Part shown: one piece after another, positions 1-8,016 of the stretch
Numbering within the stretch: the stretch's first letter is position 1
Layout: every line of letters begins with the position of its first letter
Origin: Sediminibacterium magnilacihabitans
GTDB taxonomy: Bacteria; Bacteroidota; Bacteroidia; Chitinophagales; Chitinophagaceae
DNA length: 64,000 nt
NCBI GenBank assembly: GCA_002973575.1
Contig: PVEQ01000007.1
Span: 1-64,000, forward strand
Direction of reading: 5' to 3'
Made by a program: the position numbers and the translations under genes
The notes under the pieces: model-generated
Databases searched by the model: none
Seen by the model: only the letters and a program-made list of their open reading frames with translations
Told to the model about the DNA's origin: nothing

Positions 1-11
1 CTGCACCGTTG

Positions 12-107
12 TTGCCGAAAACTCTGTATCAATTGTTGCCGATTTCTATGTACTCCTGATTGCCGAAAACTCTGTAGTTGTGATTGCCGATTACATGGGT
101 ACCAGAA
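12..107. repeat. Four tandem 24-bp degenerate units, possible transposon end
   Basis: The heptamer TTGCCGA begins at 12, 36, 60 and 84, exactly every 24 bases. Units 1 and 3 share a 17-base identity (12-28 and 60-76, TTGCCGAAAACTCTGTA). Units 2 and 4 share TTGCCGATT (36-44, 84-92). The pattern is therefore an ABAB array with a 48-bp higher-order period. Three GGTACC hexamers follow at 98, 120 and 131. No open frame explains the periodicity. Regularly spaced direct repeats are typical of transposase-binding ends of IS21- or Tn7-like elements, and the tract lies beside a tRNA gene, but no transposase is visible because the window starts here. The transposon-end reading is inference. Confidence 0.5.
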
Positions 108-176
108 AACGGGAAGTTGGGTACCAATCCGGTACCAAAATCAATCGGAAATGGGGCAAAAAGATGGGTTATAGGC

Positions 177-212
177 AATAAAAAACCCATAAAACATACG
201 TTCTACGGGTTT
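177..212 (-). terminator. Intrinsic terminator of tRNA-Asn
   Basis: Read on the minus strand, AAACCC (212-207) can pair with GGGTTT (188-183) across an 18-base loop. The hairpin is followed by a T-rich run (about 185-177). It lies directly downstream of the tRNA-Asn gene and would end its transcript. Confidence 0.6.
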
Positions 213-216
213 GCTG

Positions 217-290
217 CTCCCAAAGCTGGACTTGAACCAGCGACCCTCTGATTAACAGTCAGATGCTCTAACCAACTGAGCTATTTGGGA
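217..290 (-). tRNA. tRNA-Asn (anticodon GTT)
   Basis: The minus strand folds into a standard 74-nt cloverleaf. The acceptor arm TCCCAAA pairs with TTTGGGA, the D arm contains AGCTCAGTTGGTTAGAGC, the anticodon stem TCTGA/TCAGA encloses the loop CTGTTAA with anticodon GTT, and the T arm contains GGTTCAAGTCC. The discriminator base is G and the CCA end is not encoded. It reads asparagine AAC/AAU codons. Confidence 0.95.
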
Positions 291-362
291 ATACCTGCCC
301 TATTCGGGGTTGCAAAAATAGGGAAAAATGTATTCCGGAAAAACCAGTTCAGAAAAAATATC

Positions 363-713
363 TCATAACCACCAACCCTTCTGTTCTATCCCAATATATA
401 TGCCATCCGGGCGCTGTTCGGCTAAATAGGTTTTGAGGTAATAACCCTCGCCACTCGTATTACGACCATTTTGCATATTAAAGCGATAACGGTGTACCGG
501 GCATACTACATGGCCCTGTGCATCAATATATCCATCGGACATGATGCCGCTGGCATGCGGGCATTTTTGCGCAAAAGCATAGAACTGGCTTCCAAAACGC
601 GCCATGGTTATTTTTTTACCATCTGCTTCTATCTGGCACATATTATTGTCTTGCCATGGAAGTAAGGCAGCATCATCGGCAATCTTGAACCAGCTGATCT
701 TTTTTTCTGTCAT
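363..713 (-). CDS. Rieske-type [2Fe-2S] ferredoxin
   Basis: A 116-residue soluble protein with the two Rieske cluster-binding motifs: CPHASG (Cys and His ligands, about residues 50-53) and CPVHRYRF (about 71-78). There is no membrane anchor or fused oxygenase domain, so it is a stand-alone Rieske ferredoxin of the type that passes electrons to oxygenases or other reductases. It begins 5 bases after the hflX stop codon on the same strand, so the two are probably cotranscribed. The electron partner cannot be told from the context. Confidence 0.85.
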   Translation of the reverse strand: MTEKKISWFKIADDAALLPWQDNNMCQIEADGKKITMARFGSQFYAFAQKCPHASGIMSDGYIDAQGHVVCPVHRYRFNMQNGRNTSGEGYYLKTYLAEQRPDGIYIGIEQKGWWL

Positions 714-718
714 GGAAA

Positions 719-1906
719 CTAAAAATGAACGGTGCGGTAAGGATAACGCACCTGGTACATATCGCGCACTTTATTCAAAATCAACTCGCGCAGGGCATCT
801 ACATTTCTTCGCTCCAGGGCCGAAACGAATACGCAATTGTTATGGGTAATTTCATCCCAACGGTCTTTCAGGTCCTGCAAGATCTCTGTTTTCACACTGT
901 CTTCCAGCCATTCGTCGAACGTGCGCTCTTCATACAGGTCCATTTTATTGAAAATGGTGAGTATGGGCTTTTCAAAAGCTTTCAGGTCTTGCAAGGTCTT
1001 GTTCACCACACCTATCTGCTCTTCATATTGCGGATGGGAAATATCTACTACGTGCAATAAAATATCTGCCTCTCTCACTTCATCCAGTGTACTCTTGAAA
1101 CTTTCTACCAGGTGGTGCGGCAGTTTGCGAATAAATCCTACGGTATCACTCAATAAAAAAGGTGTGTTTTCAAATACCACTTTGCGGGTAGTGGTATCGA
1201 GCGTAGCGAACAATTTGTTTTCGGCAAACACTTCGCTCTTGCTCAGTAAATTCATCAGCGTGCTTTTGCCCACATTGGTATAACCCACCAGTGAAACACG
1301 TATCAGCTCGCCGCGGTCTTTGCGTTGGGTGAAGGACTGCTTGTCTATTTCCGTCAAACGCTTACGTAAGAGCGATATCTTATCCTTCACAATACGACGG
1401 TCGGTTTCGATCTCCGTTTCACCTGGTCCGCGTGTACCGATACCACCTCCCTGTCTTTCAAGGTGCTTCCACATACCCTTGAGGCGGGGCAGCAGGTATT
1501 GGTATTGCGCCAGCTCTACCTGCACTTTGGCCTGCGCTGTACGGGCGCGCCGTGCGAAAATATCGAGGATGAGGTCGCTGCGGTCGATCACTTTGATGCC
1601 GAGCTCTTTTTCAATATTGGTGATTTGTGAGCCGGTGAGCTCGTCGTCGAAAATAACGAGGTCTATCTCCCTGTCCGTTGCATATTCGCGTATCTCTTCC
1701 AGCTTGCCCTTTCCTACAAAAGTGCGGCTGTCGGGATGCGCCATCTTTTGTGTAAACCGCTTAATAGCAATAGCCCCGGCGGTCTCAGAGAGGAACGCCA
1801 GTTCATCGAGGTATTCGGCAACCTGTTCATTGGTCTGATCTTTCTGTATCAATCCCACCAGCACAGCCTTTTCTTCACGCTGTATAACCTGCTTTTTTTC
1901 GATCAT
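719..1906 (-). CDS. hflX: GTPase HflX, ribosome-associated
   Basis: A 395-residue GTPase of the Obg/HflX class. The N-terminal HflX domain (about 1-190) has the GGxGTRGPGETEIE signature, and the G domain carries the P-loop GYTNVGKST, the G3 motif DTVGF and the G4 motif NKMD. HflX rescues and splits stalled ribosomes. A longer frame opens at a TTG at 1915, but the -7 promoter box TACCTTTG occupies 1920-1913 on this strand and would overlap that codon, so the ATG at 1906 (MIEKKQ) is chosen. It is followed at once by the Rieske gene. Confidence 0.93.
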   Translation of the reverse strand: MIEKKQVIQREEKAVLVGLIQKDQTNEQVAEYLDELAFLSETAGAIAIKRFTQKMAHPDSRTFVGKGKLEEIREYATDREIDLVIFDDELTGSQITNIEKELGIKVIDRSDLILDIFARRARTAQAKVQVELAQYQYLLPRLKGMWKHLERQGGGIGTRGPGETEIETDRRIVKDKISLLRKRLTEIDKQSFTQRKDRGELIRVSLVGYTNVGKSTLMNLLSKSEVFAENKLFATLDTTTRKVVFENTPFLLSDTVGFIRKLPHHLVESFKSTLDEVREADILLHVVDISHPQYEEQIGVVNKTLQDLKAFEKPILTIFNKMDLYEERTFDEWLEDSVKTEILQDLKDRWDEITHNNCVFVSALERRNVDALRELILNKVRDMYQVRYPYRTVHF

Positions 1907-1912
1907 AGGGTG

Positions 1913-1920
1913 CAAAGGTA
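1913..1920 (-). promoter_or_regulatory. -7 promoter box of hflX
   Basis: The minus strand reads TACCTTTG, a full match to the Bacteroidota -7 consensus TAnnTTTG, six bases before the hflX ATG at 1906. Its position decides the hflX start and implies a nearly leaderless mRNA. Confidence 0.6.
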
Positions 1921-1930
1921 GGGTGGATCG

Positions 1931-1966
1931 TTAATAAAAAAGGGCAATGCCATTCAGCATCGCCCT
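1931..1966 (-). terminator. Terminator after the outer-membrane protein gene
   Basis: The minus strand reads AGGGCGATGC, a short loop, then GCATTGCCCT (one mismatch), followed by a T-rich run at 1940-1931. It lies between the stop of the beta-barrel protein gene and the hflX promoter and separates the two units. Confidence 0.7.
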
Positions 1967-1998
1967 CTCAATGATAATGATATATTCACACGAACAAT

Positions 1999-2733
1999 TT
2001 AAAGCCCGCTGATTGTAAGCCCGATAGAGAATTTGTGCATATTCGGCCCTACGCCGTCTTTCAATACGCTGGTGATCTGGTACCCCGCATCCAGCGAAAT
2101 GATACCATAACCAATACGGCCGGTTACCGCCAGCATGGTGCCGTCGATGAAACGTTTGTCGTACTCTTTTACAATATAAGAAGGTCCATAAATAGAAGCG
2201 CCGTTCTTGTTCACCAGGTTCTTACCCTTGGTGTAAGCCTTCAGCAAAGTACCCACTTTCACGCCCAGGGCCGCTTTCCAGGATTTGTTGGGATTGGCGG
2301 GATTGGCATAATAGCGCAATTCAACAGGCACTTCCAGGAATATGGTAGTAAGCTTGTTCTTTTTGAAATGATCGGTACTGTCCTGGTTGATGAAGGGCAG
2401 TTTGGAAGACATGGATTTGATGTCCACCTTGGTGTTATGAAAGAACATATTACTGGTACCGATGCCCGCGCCCAGTCCCACACTGAAATGAGGGTTGGTC
2501 TTGAAGGGCTTATCCAACATGAAATAAAAGTTGAAATGCCGGCTGAAACCGCTGGTTTTTACGCTGTCGGGAGCGCCCTGCCAGCTGTCGATACCATATT
2601 GGATCATGAAATGGTCGGCCGACCTGCTGCTGATATCTATTTTACTCCAGTCTTTCTTAGTGTTTGTTTCCGTTTGTGCAATAGATAAAATGCTCAGAGA
2701 AACGCCCAGCAGTAATAGTAGTGTTTTTTTCAT
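1999..2733 (-). CDS. Secreted outer-membrane beta-barrel protein
   Basis: A 244-residue protein starting with a Sec signal peptide (MKKTLLLLLGVSLSILSIAQ, cleavage expected near residue 20). The rest has alternating amphipathic strands and glycine-rich turns (GVGLGAGIGTSNMFF, RIGYGIISLDAGYQI), as in small Bacteroidota porin-family/outer-membrane beta-barrel proteins. No catalytic motif is visible. It stands alone between two terminators. The exact role is unknown. Confidence 0.75.
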   Translation of the reverse strand: MKKTLLLLLGVSLSILSIAQTETNTKKDWSKIDISSRSADHFMIQYGIDSWQGAPDSVKTSGFSRHFNFYFMLDKPFKTNPHFSVGLGAGIGTSNMFFHNTKVDIKSMSSKLPFINQDSTDHFKKNKLTTIFLEVPVELRYYANPANPNKSWKAALGVKVGTLLKAYTKGKNLVNKNGASIYGPSYIVKEYDKRFIDGTMLAVTGRIGYGIISLDAGYQITSVLKDGVGPNMHKFSIGLTISGL

Positions 2734-2821
2734 TTGATAGCTATGAGGGGCAAAAATAATAGAATTGACTGCACCCCAGCCGTTAAAAATAAGTCAAATC
2801 GCCGGAAAGGGGCTTTATAAA

Positions 2822-2852
2822 TAAAAAAAGAGCGGGCTTGCCCGCTCTTTTT
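2822..2852. terminator. Bidirectional intrinsic terminator
   Basis: AAAAGAGCGGGC, a TT loop, and GCCCGCTCTTTT form a perfect GC-rich hairpin with an A run before and a T run after, so it can act on either strand. On the minus strand it terminates the peroxiredoxin-ahpD unit. Confidence 0.9.
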
Positions 2853-2874
2853 CAACCCCATTCTATCACTCACA

Positions 2875-3471
2875 CTAAGCCAGTACGGTGATCAGTCCCT
2901 TCAGCACTGCACCCAGTTTAACAGCTTCCAATACCCTTGCTTCACTGCTCCCATGCTGTAAAACAGATTGCTCATGCGATCGCACGCACAGCTCACAACC
3001 ATTTACTGCCGAGATCACCAGGCTCACCAGTTCAAAGAACTCTTTTCCCAATACCGGGTTCATCATGATGCTCATTTTGATACCGGCCGGATGGTTCTGG
3101 TAGAATTCTTTATTGGTGAAATGGCGAAAACGGTAAAATATATTATTGGTATTCATCAGCGATGTACAGGCAACGATCTCTGCCAGTTCGCCTTCATTGG
3201 CGCCGGCTTCGAGCGCCTGGCGCGAGAAACTTTCGCTGAGCGCTGTATGCTTTTCATTCACGGCTACCGCCAGCGCCAGCAACAACGCTTCCTTTTTGTT
3301 CAGGTATTGCGTGTTGTTGAGCACATTGCCCACATTGATCTTCAGGTCGCGGATGTATTTGGCATCCACGTCGAGCAGCGCCTGTGCATTGGCAGAAACG
3401 GCGTAGTCAGACAACTGCAGGTCGTTGAGCAGGTTGCTGAAAGTTTCATTTTGTATGATGGATTCACTCAT
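2875..3471 (-). CDS. AhpD-like carboxymuconolactone decarboxylase family protein
   Basis: A 198-residue AhpD-fold protein. The C-terminal half carries the redox motif CELCVRSHEQS (CxxCxxxH), the peroxidatic/disulfide site of AhpD alkylhydroperoxidases. The N-terminal half is a second, degenerate all-helical repeat. It starts 10 bases after the stop of the peroxiredoxin gene, so the two form an operon. In mycobacteria AhpD recycles oxidised AhpC, which suggests the same reductant role here. That partnership is inference from linkage. Confidence 0.88.
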   Translation of the reverse strand: MSESIIQNETFSNLLNDLQLSDYAVSANAQALLDVDAKYIRDLKINVGNVLNNTQYLNKKEALLLALAVAVNEKHTALSESFSRQALEAGANEGELAEIVACTSLMNTNNIFYRFRHFTNKEFYQNHPAGIKMSIMMNPVLGKEFFELVSLVISAVNGCELCVRSHEQSVLQHGSSEARVLEAVKLGAVLKGLITVLA

Positions 3472-3481
3472 GATACAGGTA

Positions 3482-4051
3482 TTAATTCAGGTTCAACTGT
3501 GTGGTGAGGGTTTCTTCGCCTTTGCTCCAGTTACAGGGGCAGAGCTCGTCGGTTTGCAAAGCATCCAGTACACGGATCACTTCCTGCACGCTACGGCCTA
3601 CATTCAGGTCATACACACTTACCCAGCGAACGATACCCTGCGGATCGATGATGAAAGTAGCGCGGTATGCGATCTTTTCTTCTGCATCCAGGATACCCAG
3701 CTCTTCGGCCAGCGATTTGGAAGTATCGGCCAGCATGGGGAATTTCAGGTCGCGCAGGTCGTTGTGGTCCTTTCTCCAGGCGGCGTGTACAAATTCAGAA
3801 TCGGTAGAAGCGCCGATCAGTACCGCATCGCGGTCGGTGAATTCGCTGTTTTTTTTGTTGAATTCGGCAATCTCAGTAGGACAAACAAATGTAAAATCCT
3901 TGGGCCACCAGAATAGCACAGTCCATTTGCCTTTTTCAGTTGCATACTCGTTTGTTAATTCAATGAACTCTTTTCCTTTCTCGATAGAAACCACTGCTTT
4001 TTTCTTGAATGCAGGAAACCGGCTTCCAATAGATAATACCCTGTTACTCAT
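3482..4051 (-). CDS. AhpC/Prx-type peroxiredoxin
   Basis: A 189-residue 2-Cys peroxiredoxin. The peroxidatic cysteine lies in TFVCPTEI (about Cys57) and candidate resolving cysteines in ELCPCNW near the C-terminus (about 171-173). It reduces hydrogen peroxide and alkyl hydroperoxides in the cytoplasm. A longer frame runs to 4138, but its extra 29 residues do not resemble the family, and the ATG at 4051 (MSNRVLSIG) gives the usual length. It is first in a two-gene operon with the AhpD-like gene. Confidence 0.93.
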   Translation of the reverse strand: MSNRVLSIGSRFPAFKKKAVVSIEKGKEFIELTNEYATEKGKWTVLFWWPKDFTFVCPTEIAEFNKKNSEFTDRDAVLIGASTDSEFVHAAWRKDHNDLRDLKFPMLADTSKSLAEELGILDAEEKIAYRATFIIDPQGIVRWVSVYDLNVGRSVQEVIRVLDALQTDELCPCNWSKGEETLTTQLNLN

Positions 4052-4206
4052 ATTGTGTAGTTGTTTTTTACAATACTGAAAATGGACAAGCAATAATAAA
4101 GATGTAAATGACCGGTAGCCGGTTTGATTATAATGCAAATGTCAGCTATTCGATGATAGCTTTCTATATATAATATCTATAGATTGATAGATAAAATCTA
4201 TAATGG

Positions 4207-5667
4207 TTACTTCGTTTTTATTTTCAAAATATCATCGAACTGCTCCAGGCTGAGTTGCTTTGCAATGATGTGTTTGTCTTTGTCGAGCAGGTAGAAAGTA
4301 GGGGTCTTGATGATGTCGAATAACTGACGGTAATTAGCCTGTCCTGATTTTTCAGTGGCTTCTTTAGCTTCTTTTGTTTCGTAAGCCTGCAGCCAGTCGG
4401 ATGATAAGCTCTTGGCCGCTATGAATTTTTTCCAGGAAGGAATTTCATTTTCATAAATATTCACCGATAACACTTTCACGCCCATGTTTCTCCACTTGGC
4501 TTTATACAATGAATCGAGTCGTGGAATTTCTTCCTTGCAATGCCCGCAGTTGGGATCCCAGAAAGCGATCATGGTAAAAGGCGCCTGGATAGCATATAAA
4601 GACACGGCTTTGCCCGAGGTATCGCTGAGGTTGAGTGTGGGCGCGGGCTGACCGATCTGGTTGGCCATCAGGAAATAAGCCCGCTCCGTAACCGTTTTGC
4701 GCGAAGCCTGGTTCAGCAACACGGTATCGCCCTTAGCATAAAAATTCTCAAAGAGATACACAAATACTTTGTCCTGCCCCATGAATTCGGGATTCATGTA
4801 TTTGTTGGTGAACTTGGTGAGCAGGTAAGGATAGATCTCTTTACCCGTTCTGGCATACAGTAATATGTATTTCACTTCTGCAATAATAGAGTCGGGTTCG
4901 GGTGATACATAGTATTTAAAATATTCATCAAGCTTGAGTTCAAAGAATGGCGTGCGCAGCAGGCGGTCGTCGTTAAAATTCACATCATCCCAAAAATGTT
5001 CTTTTACAAAGCGATAAGGATACAACGAATCGGCCTTGCCATTTACAACGGGGATAGCCGGCGCCGTAGGCCGCTTCATGGTATTGAACAACATGGCCAG
5101 CAGCGATTGCGGATATTTTGCAATGATATCTGACTGGTATTGACGGATCGCTTTATCGGCTTTGACCAACTCGGCCTTTGCAGCGGCTGAATCGGCGCTG
5201 GTCCTTGCTGCATGATAAGCAGCTTCGTATTGCTGGATCTTTTTACCCTGTGCAGTAGATATTTCAGAATAGGTTTTGAAAAGGTCGTTATCGAAAGAAC
5301 CGGTGATCACTGCCTGTTCTTTGAGTGCGGTATCGGCTGCAATGGAAAAATGCTGCTTGTCATCCATCAATAATTCAAACTGAATGGTGAGTTGCGGCGA
5401 TACCACGAAATAAATACCACCTGTGAGTTTGTTGGCGCCGCGAAACACCCCCTGGCTTTTATCGTTCAGCATGGCGGAATCAACCAGCGCCTTGCCTTTG
5501 CCCATATAGCTGCCCAGGTACACTTTGCAGTTCTTAAGCGGGGTAAGGGTGATGTTGATATTGCGTCCGTTGGTAGTAACCTGGGGTTTAACAGGCGCTG
5601 TTTTTTTCTGTGCCGCAAGCGAAAGACCCGAACAAAGGAAGACCAAAAAGATGCTGATACGATTCAT
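4207..5667 (-). CDS. TlpA-like thiol-disulfide oxidoreductase with DUF4369/DUF5106-type regions
   Basis: A 486-residue exported protein with a signal peptide (MNRISIFLVFLCSGLSLAAQ). Residues about 30-130 resemble the DUF4369 beta-domain, the middle (about 130-330) resembles DUF5106-type helical sequence, and the C-terminus (about 340-486) is a thioredoxin-fold TlpA domain with the active site FWDPNCGHCKEE (CGHC). Such periplasmic proteins reduce or shuffle disulfides and are abundant in Bacteroidota. It appears monocistronic. The DUF assignments are from recall of the architecture. Confidence 0.85.
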   Translation of the reverse strand: MNRISIFLVFLCSGLSLAAQKKTAPVKPQVTTNGRNINITLTPLKNCKVYLGSYMGKGKALVDSAMLNDKSQGVFRGANKLTGGIYFVVSPQLTIQFELLMDDKQHFSIAADTALKEQAVITGSFDNDLFKTYSEISTAQGKKIQQYEAAYHAARTSADSAAAKAELVKADKAIRQYQSDIIAKYPQSLLAMLFNTMKRPTAPAIPVVNGKADSLYPYRFVKEHFWDDVNFNDDRLLRTPFFELKLDEYFKYYVSPEPDSIIAEVKYILLYARTGKEIYPYLLTKFTNKYMNPEFMGQDKVFVYLFENFYAKGDTVLLNQASRKTVTERAYFLMANQIGQPAPTLNLSDTSGKAVSLYAIQAPFTMIAFWDPNCGHCKEEIPRLDSLYKAKWRNMGVKVLSVNIYENEIPSWKKFIAAKSLSSDWLQAYETKEAKEATEKSGQANYRQLFDIIKTPTFYLLDKDKHIIAKQLSLEQFDDILKIKTK

Positions 5668-5712
5668 AATAAGGTATTGGATGGTAAATGTAGTTAAATA
5701 GGCTATCCTGAT

Positions 5713-5720
5713 TACATTTG
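5713..5720 (+). promoter_or_regulatory. -7 promoter box of rlmD
   Basis: TACATTTG matches TAnnTTTG exactly and ends 5 bases before the GTG start at 5726, so the transcript is probably leaderless. No convincing -33 element is seen. Confidence 0.5.
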
Positions 5721-5725
5721 CAACC

Positions 5726-7153
5726 GTGGGAAAACAAAGAAAAAATACAATTTTAGAAAATGTTTTGGTACAGGACTATGCCGCTGAAGGAAAATCTTTG
5801 TCGCGCGTGGATGGAAAAGTAATATTTATTGAAGGCGCTGTGCCCGGAGATATAGTAGACATCAGGTTATCAAAGAACAAATCTGACTGGGCCGAAGGCC
5901 AGGCCATCCAGATCAAAACACCATCGCCCACCCGTGTAACACCTTTTTGTTCGCATTTCGGTGTTTGCGGAGGTTGCCAATGGCAGATGCTGCCTTACGA
6001 ACAACAACTCGTGTACAAACAAAAACAGGTAACAGATAACCTGCAGCGCATTGGCAGGATCAGTTTGCCATCCATTTCACCCATCATCGGCGCCGATGCT
6101 ACTACCGGCTACCGCAACAAGATGGAATATACTTTCGCCACGCGGAAATTCATCCCCGCCGATGAGTTCCAGCAAATGAAAGCGGCCGGCCTTTCCTGGG
6201 AATCGCAACCCGGCGCCGCAGGTTTTCATGTACGCGGATTTTTCGACAGGGTAGTAGAGATCGATACCTGTTACCTGCAGGAAGAACCCACCAATCAACT
6301 GCGCAAGGCAGCCGCCCGGTTTGCCATAGAAGAGGGACTTCCGTTTTACGATATCAAACAACACCAGGGCTGGCTGCGCAATATGCTGGTGCGCAATACC
6401 ACTACCGGTGAACTGATGGTGAACCTGGTATTCGGATATGAAGATGCAGGCGCGAGAAAAAAATTACTCGATCAACTCTTGCATGATTTTCCGCAGATCA
6501 CTACCTTATTATATACCATCAATACCAAAAAGAATGATAGTCTCTACGACCTCGATCCCAAAGTGTATCATGGCAAAGGGTATATTATAGAAACACTGGA
6601 AGATTTCAGGTTTAAGATCAGTCCCAAGTCGTTTTTCCAGACCAATACCCGCCAGGCCGAAAAATTATACAAGGTAACGCGCGATTTCGCGGAGCTCGAC
6701 GGCAGCCAGGTGGTCTACGACCTGTATTGCGGCACCGGCAGTATTGGTATTTTTGTAAGCAAAGGAGCGCAGAAAGTAGTGGGTGTGGAAGCCGTGGCCG
6801 ATGCCATTGCCGACGCTAAAGAAAATGCACAACTGAACGGCCTGGCCCATACCGCTTTTTTCACGGGTGATGTGATCGATATATGCGACGATGCTTTCTT
6901 TACCACCCATGGCCAGCCCGATGTGGTGATCACCGATCCGCCAAGGGCGGGCATGCATGAAAAGCTCGTTAAAAAACTACTGGATATTGCAGCCCCCACC
7001 GTGGTTTATGTAAGTTGCAATCCGGCAACACAGGCGCGCGACCTGGGATTGCTGGATGAAAAGTACCGGGTAGAAAAAATACAGCCGGTTGACATGTTCC
7101 CGCATACCTTGCACATAGAAAACGTTGTACAGTTAAAATTGAAGGATCAATGA
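5726..7153 (+). CDS. rlmD: 23S rRNA (uracil-C5) methyltransferase, RlmD family
   Basis: A 475-residue SAM-dependent RNA m5U methyltransferase. An N-terminal TRAM domain (about 1-65) is followed by the [4Fe-4S] cysteine cluster CSHFGVCGGCQWQ (about 72-84), a Rossmann methyltransferase core (VYDLYCGTGSIGIF) and the catalytic motifs DPPRAG and SCNP (nucleophilic Cys). It modifies 23S rRNA (U1939 and/or U747 in E. coli numbering). The start is GTG. Its stop overlaps the rhomboid start in ATGA, indicating translational coupling. Confidence 0.93.
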   Translation: MGKQRKNTILENVLVQDYAAEGKSLSRVDGKVIFIEGAVPGDIVDIRLSKNKSDWAEGQAIQIKTPSPTRVTPFCSHFGVCGGCQWQMLPYEQQLVYKQKQVTDNLQRIGRISLPSISPIIGADATTGYRNKMEYTFATRKFIPADEFQQMKAAGLSWESQPGAAGFHVRGFFDRVVEIDTCYLQEEPTNQLRKAAARFAIEEGLPFYDIKQHQGWLRNMLVRNTTTGELMVNLVFGYEDAGARKKLLDQLLHDFPQITTLLYTINTKKNDSLYDLDPKVYHGKGYIIETLEDFRFKISPKSFFQTNTRQAEKLYKVTRDFAELDGSQVVYDLYCGTGSIGIFVSKGAQKVVGVEAVADAIADAKENAQLNGLAHTAFFTGDVIDICDDAFFTTHGQPDVVITDPPRAGMHEKLVKKLLDIAAPTVVYVSCNPATQARDLGLLDEKYRVEKIQPVDMFPHTLHIENVVQLKLKDQ

Positions 7154-7998
7154 CAGAATTCAGGCCCAGCCGGTTTGAGATATTACCTACCATCATCAAA
7201 AACCTGCTCATCATCAACGGATTGGTTTTCCTGGCGCAGAATACGATAGGAAAGAGCCCGGCTATTGCTGCACAGCTGGACGACCTTTTTGCACTGCATG
7301 CATGGCAAAGCAGTCTCTTCAGGCCCTGGCAGCTTGTTACGCACATGTTCATGCACGGCGGGTTCTGGCATATTGTTGGAAATATGTTTGCGCTGTGGAT
7401 GTTTGGATCGATACTGGAGAATCTTTGGGGATCGAAGCGGTTCCTGATCTTTTATTTTATATGCGGACTTGGCGCTGCTTTCATACACCTGCTGTTCCTG
7501 AGTTATGAATTGACGCCCATGATGCACGACTATGCATCGATCGTGAGCCGCCATTCGAATGGAAGCGCTGCGGCATTAACAGATGCCATCATGCAATTTG
7601 GACGTAAATACCAATTGCAATATGCAGCGGACCCCAGTCTCGTATCATTTATAGATGCCAATCCCGGTGACACCGGAATTGCCAATCAATTGTTCAAGGT
7701 GGTCACGGATTACTATGAAAAAAACATCGACATGGCCACGATCGGTGCCAGCGGCGCGGTGTTCGGAGTGCTCGCTGCTTTTGTGTACCTGTTCCCCAAC
7801 ACCTATATCTATCTCTATTTCCTGGTGCCTATCAAAGCCAAGTGGTTGGGACTGATCTACTTTGGATACGAAGTGTTTTATGCCTTCGAGAATTCAGCAG
7901 GCGATAATGTGGCGCGATGGGCGCATATTGGAGGCGCCATCGTTGGATTGCTGATGGTGATGACCTGGAACAAAACGAATAAAAAGACGTTTTATTAA
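7150..7998 (+). CDS. Rhomboid family intramembrane serine protease
   Basis: A 282-residue polytopic membrane protein. The rhomboid signature is complete: HMFMHGGFWHIVGN in the second helix, the catalytic serine in GASGAVFG (Ser201) and the catalytic histidine in RWAHIGGAIVG (His259). An unusual hydrophilic insertion of about 70 residues (about 120-190) separates the early helices from the GxSG helix. It cleaves transmembrane substrates within the bilayer; substrates are unknown. It overlaps rlmD by 4 bases and is followed by a second, degenerate rhomboid. Confidence 0.93.
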   Translation: MTEFRPSRFEILPTIIKNLLIINGLVFLAQNTIGKSPAIAAQLDDLFALHAWQSSLFRPWQLVTHMFMHGGFWHIVGNMFALWMFGSILENLWGSKRFLIFYFICGLGAAFIHLLFLSYELTPMMHDYASIVSRHSNGSAAALTDAIMQFGRKYQLQYAADPSLVSFIDANPGDTGIANQLFKVVTDYYEKNIDMATIGASGAVFGVLAAFVYLFPNTYIYLYFLVPIKAKWLGLIYFGYEVFYAFENSAGDNVARWAHIGGAIVGLLMVMTWNKTNKKTFY

Positions 7999-8004
7999 AG
8001 AAGT

Positions 8005-8010
8005 AAGGAG
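8005..8010 (+). promoter_or_regulatory. Shine-Dalgarno sequence of the second rhomboid
   Basis: AAGGAG ends 6 bases before the ATG at 8017. A good Shine-Dalgarno sequence is rare in this genome, and it fixes the start of the gene. Confidence 0.6.
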
Positions 8011-8016
8011 CTGGCT

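Noticed and set aside
4143..4206. AGCTAT/ATAGCT repeat and AT-rich TCTATAGA-like repeats upstream of the peroxiredoxin gene
   Set aside because: Arms are only six bases and lack a T run or clear link to a promoter; not enough to call an operator or terminator.
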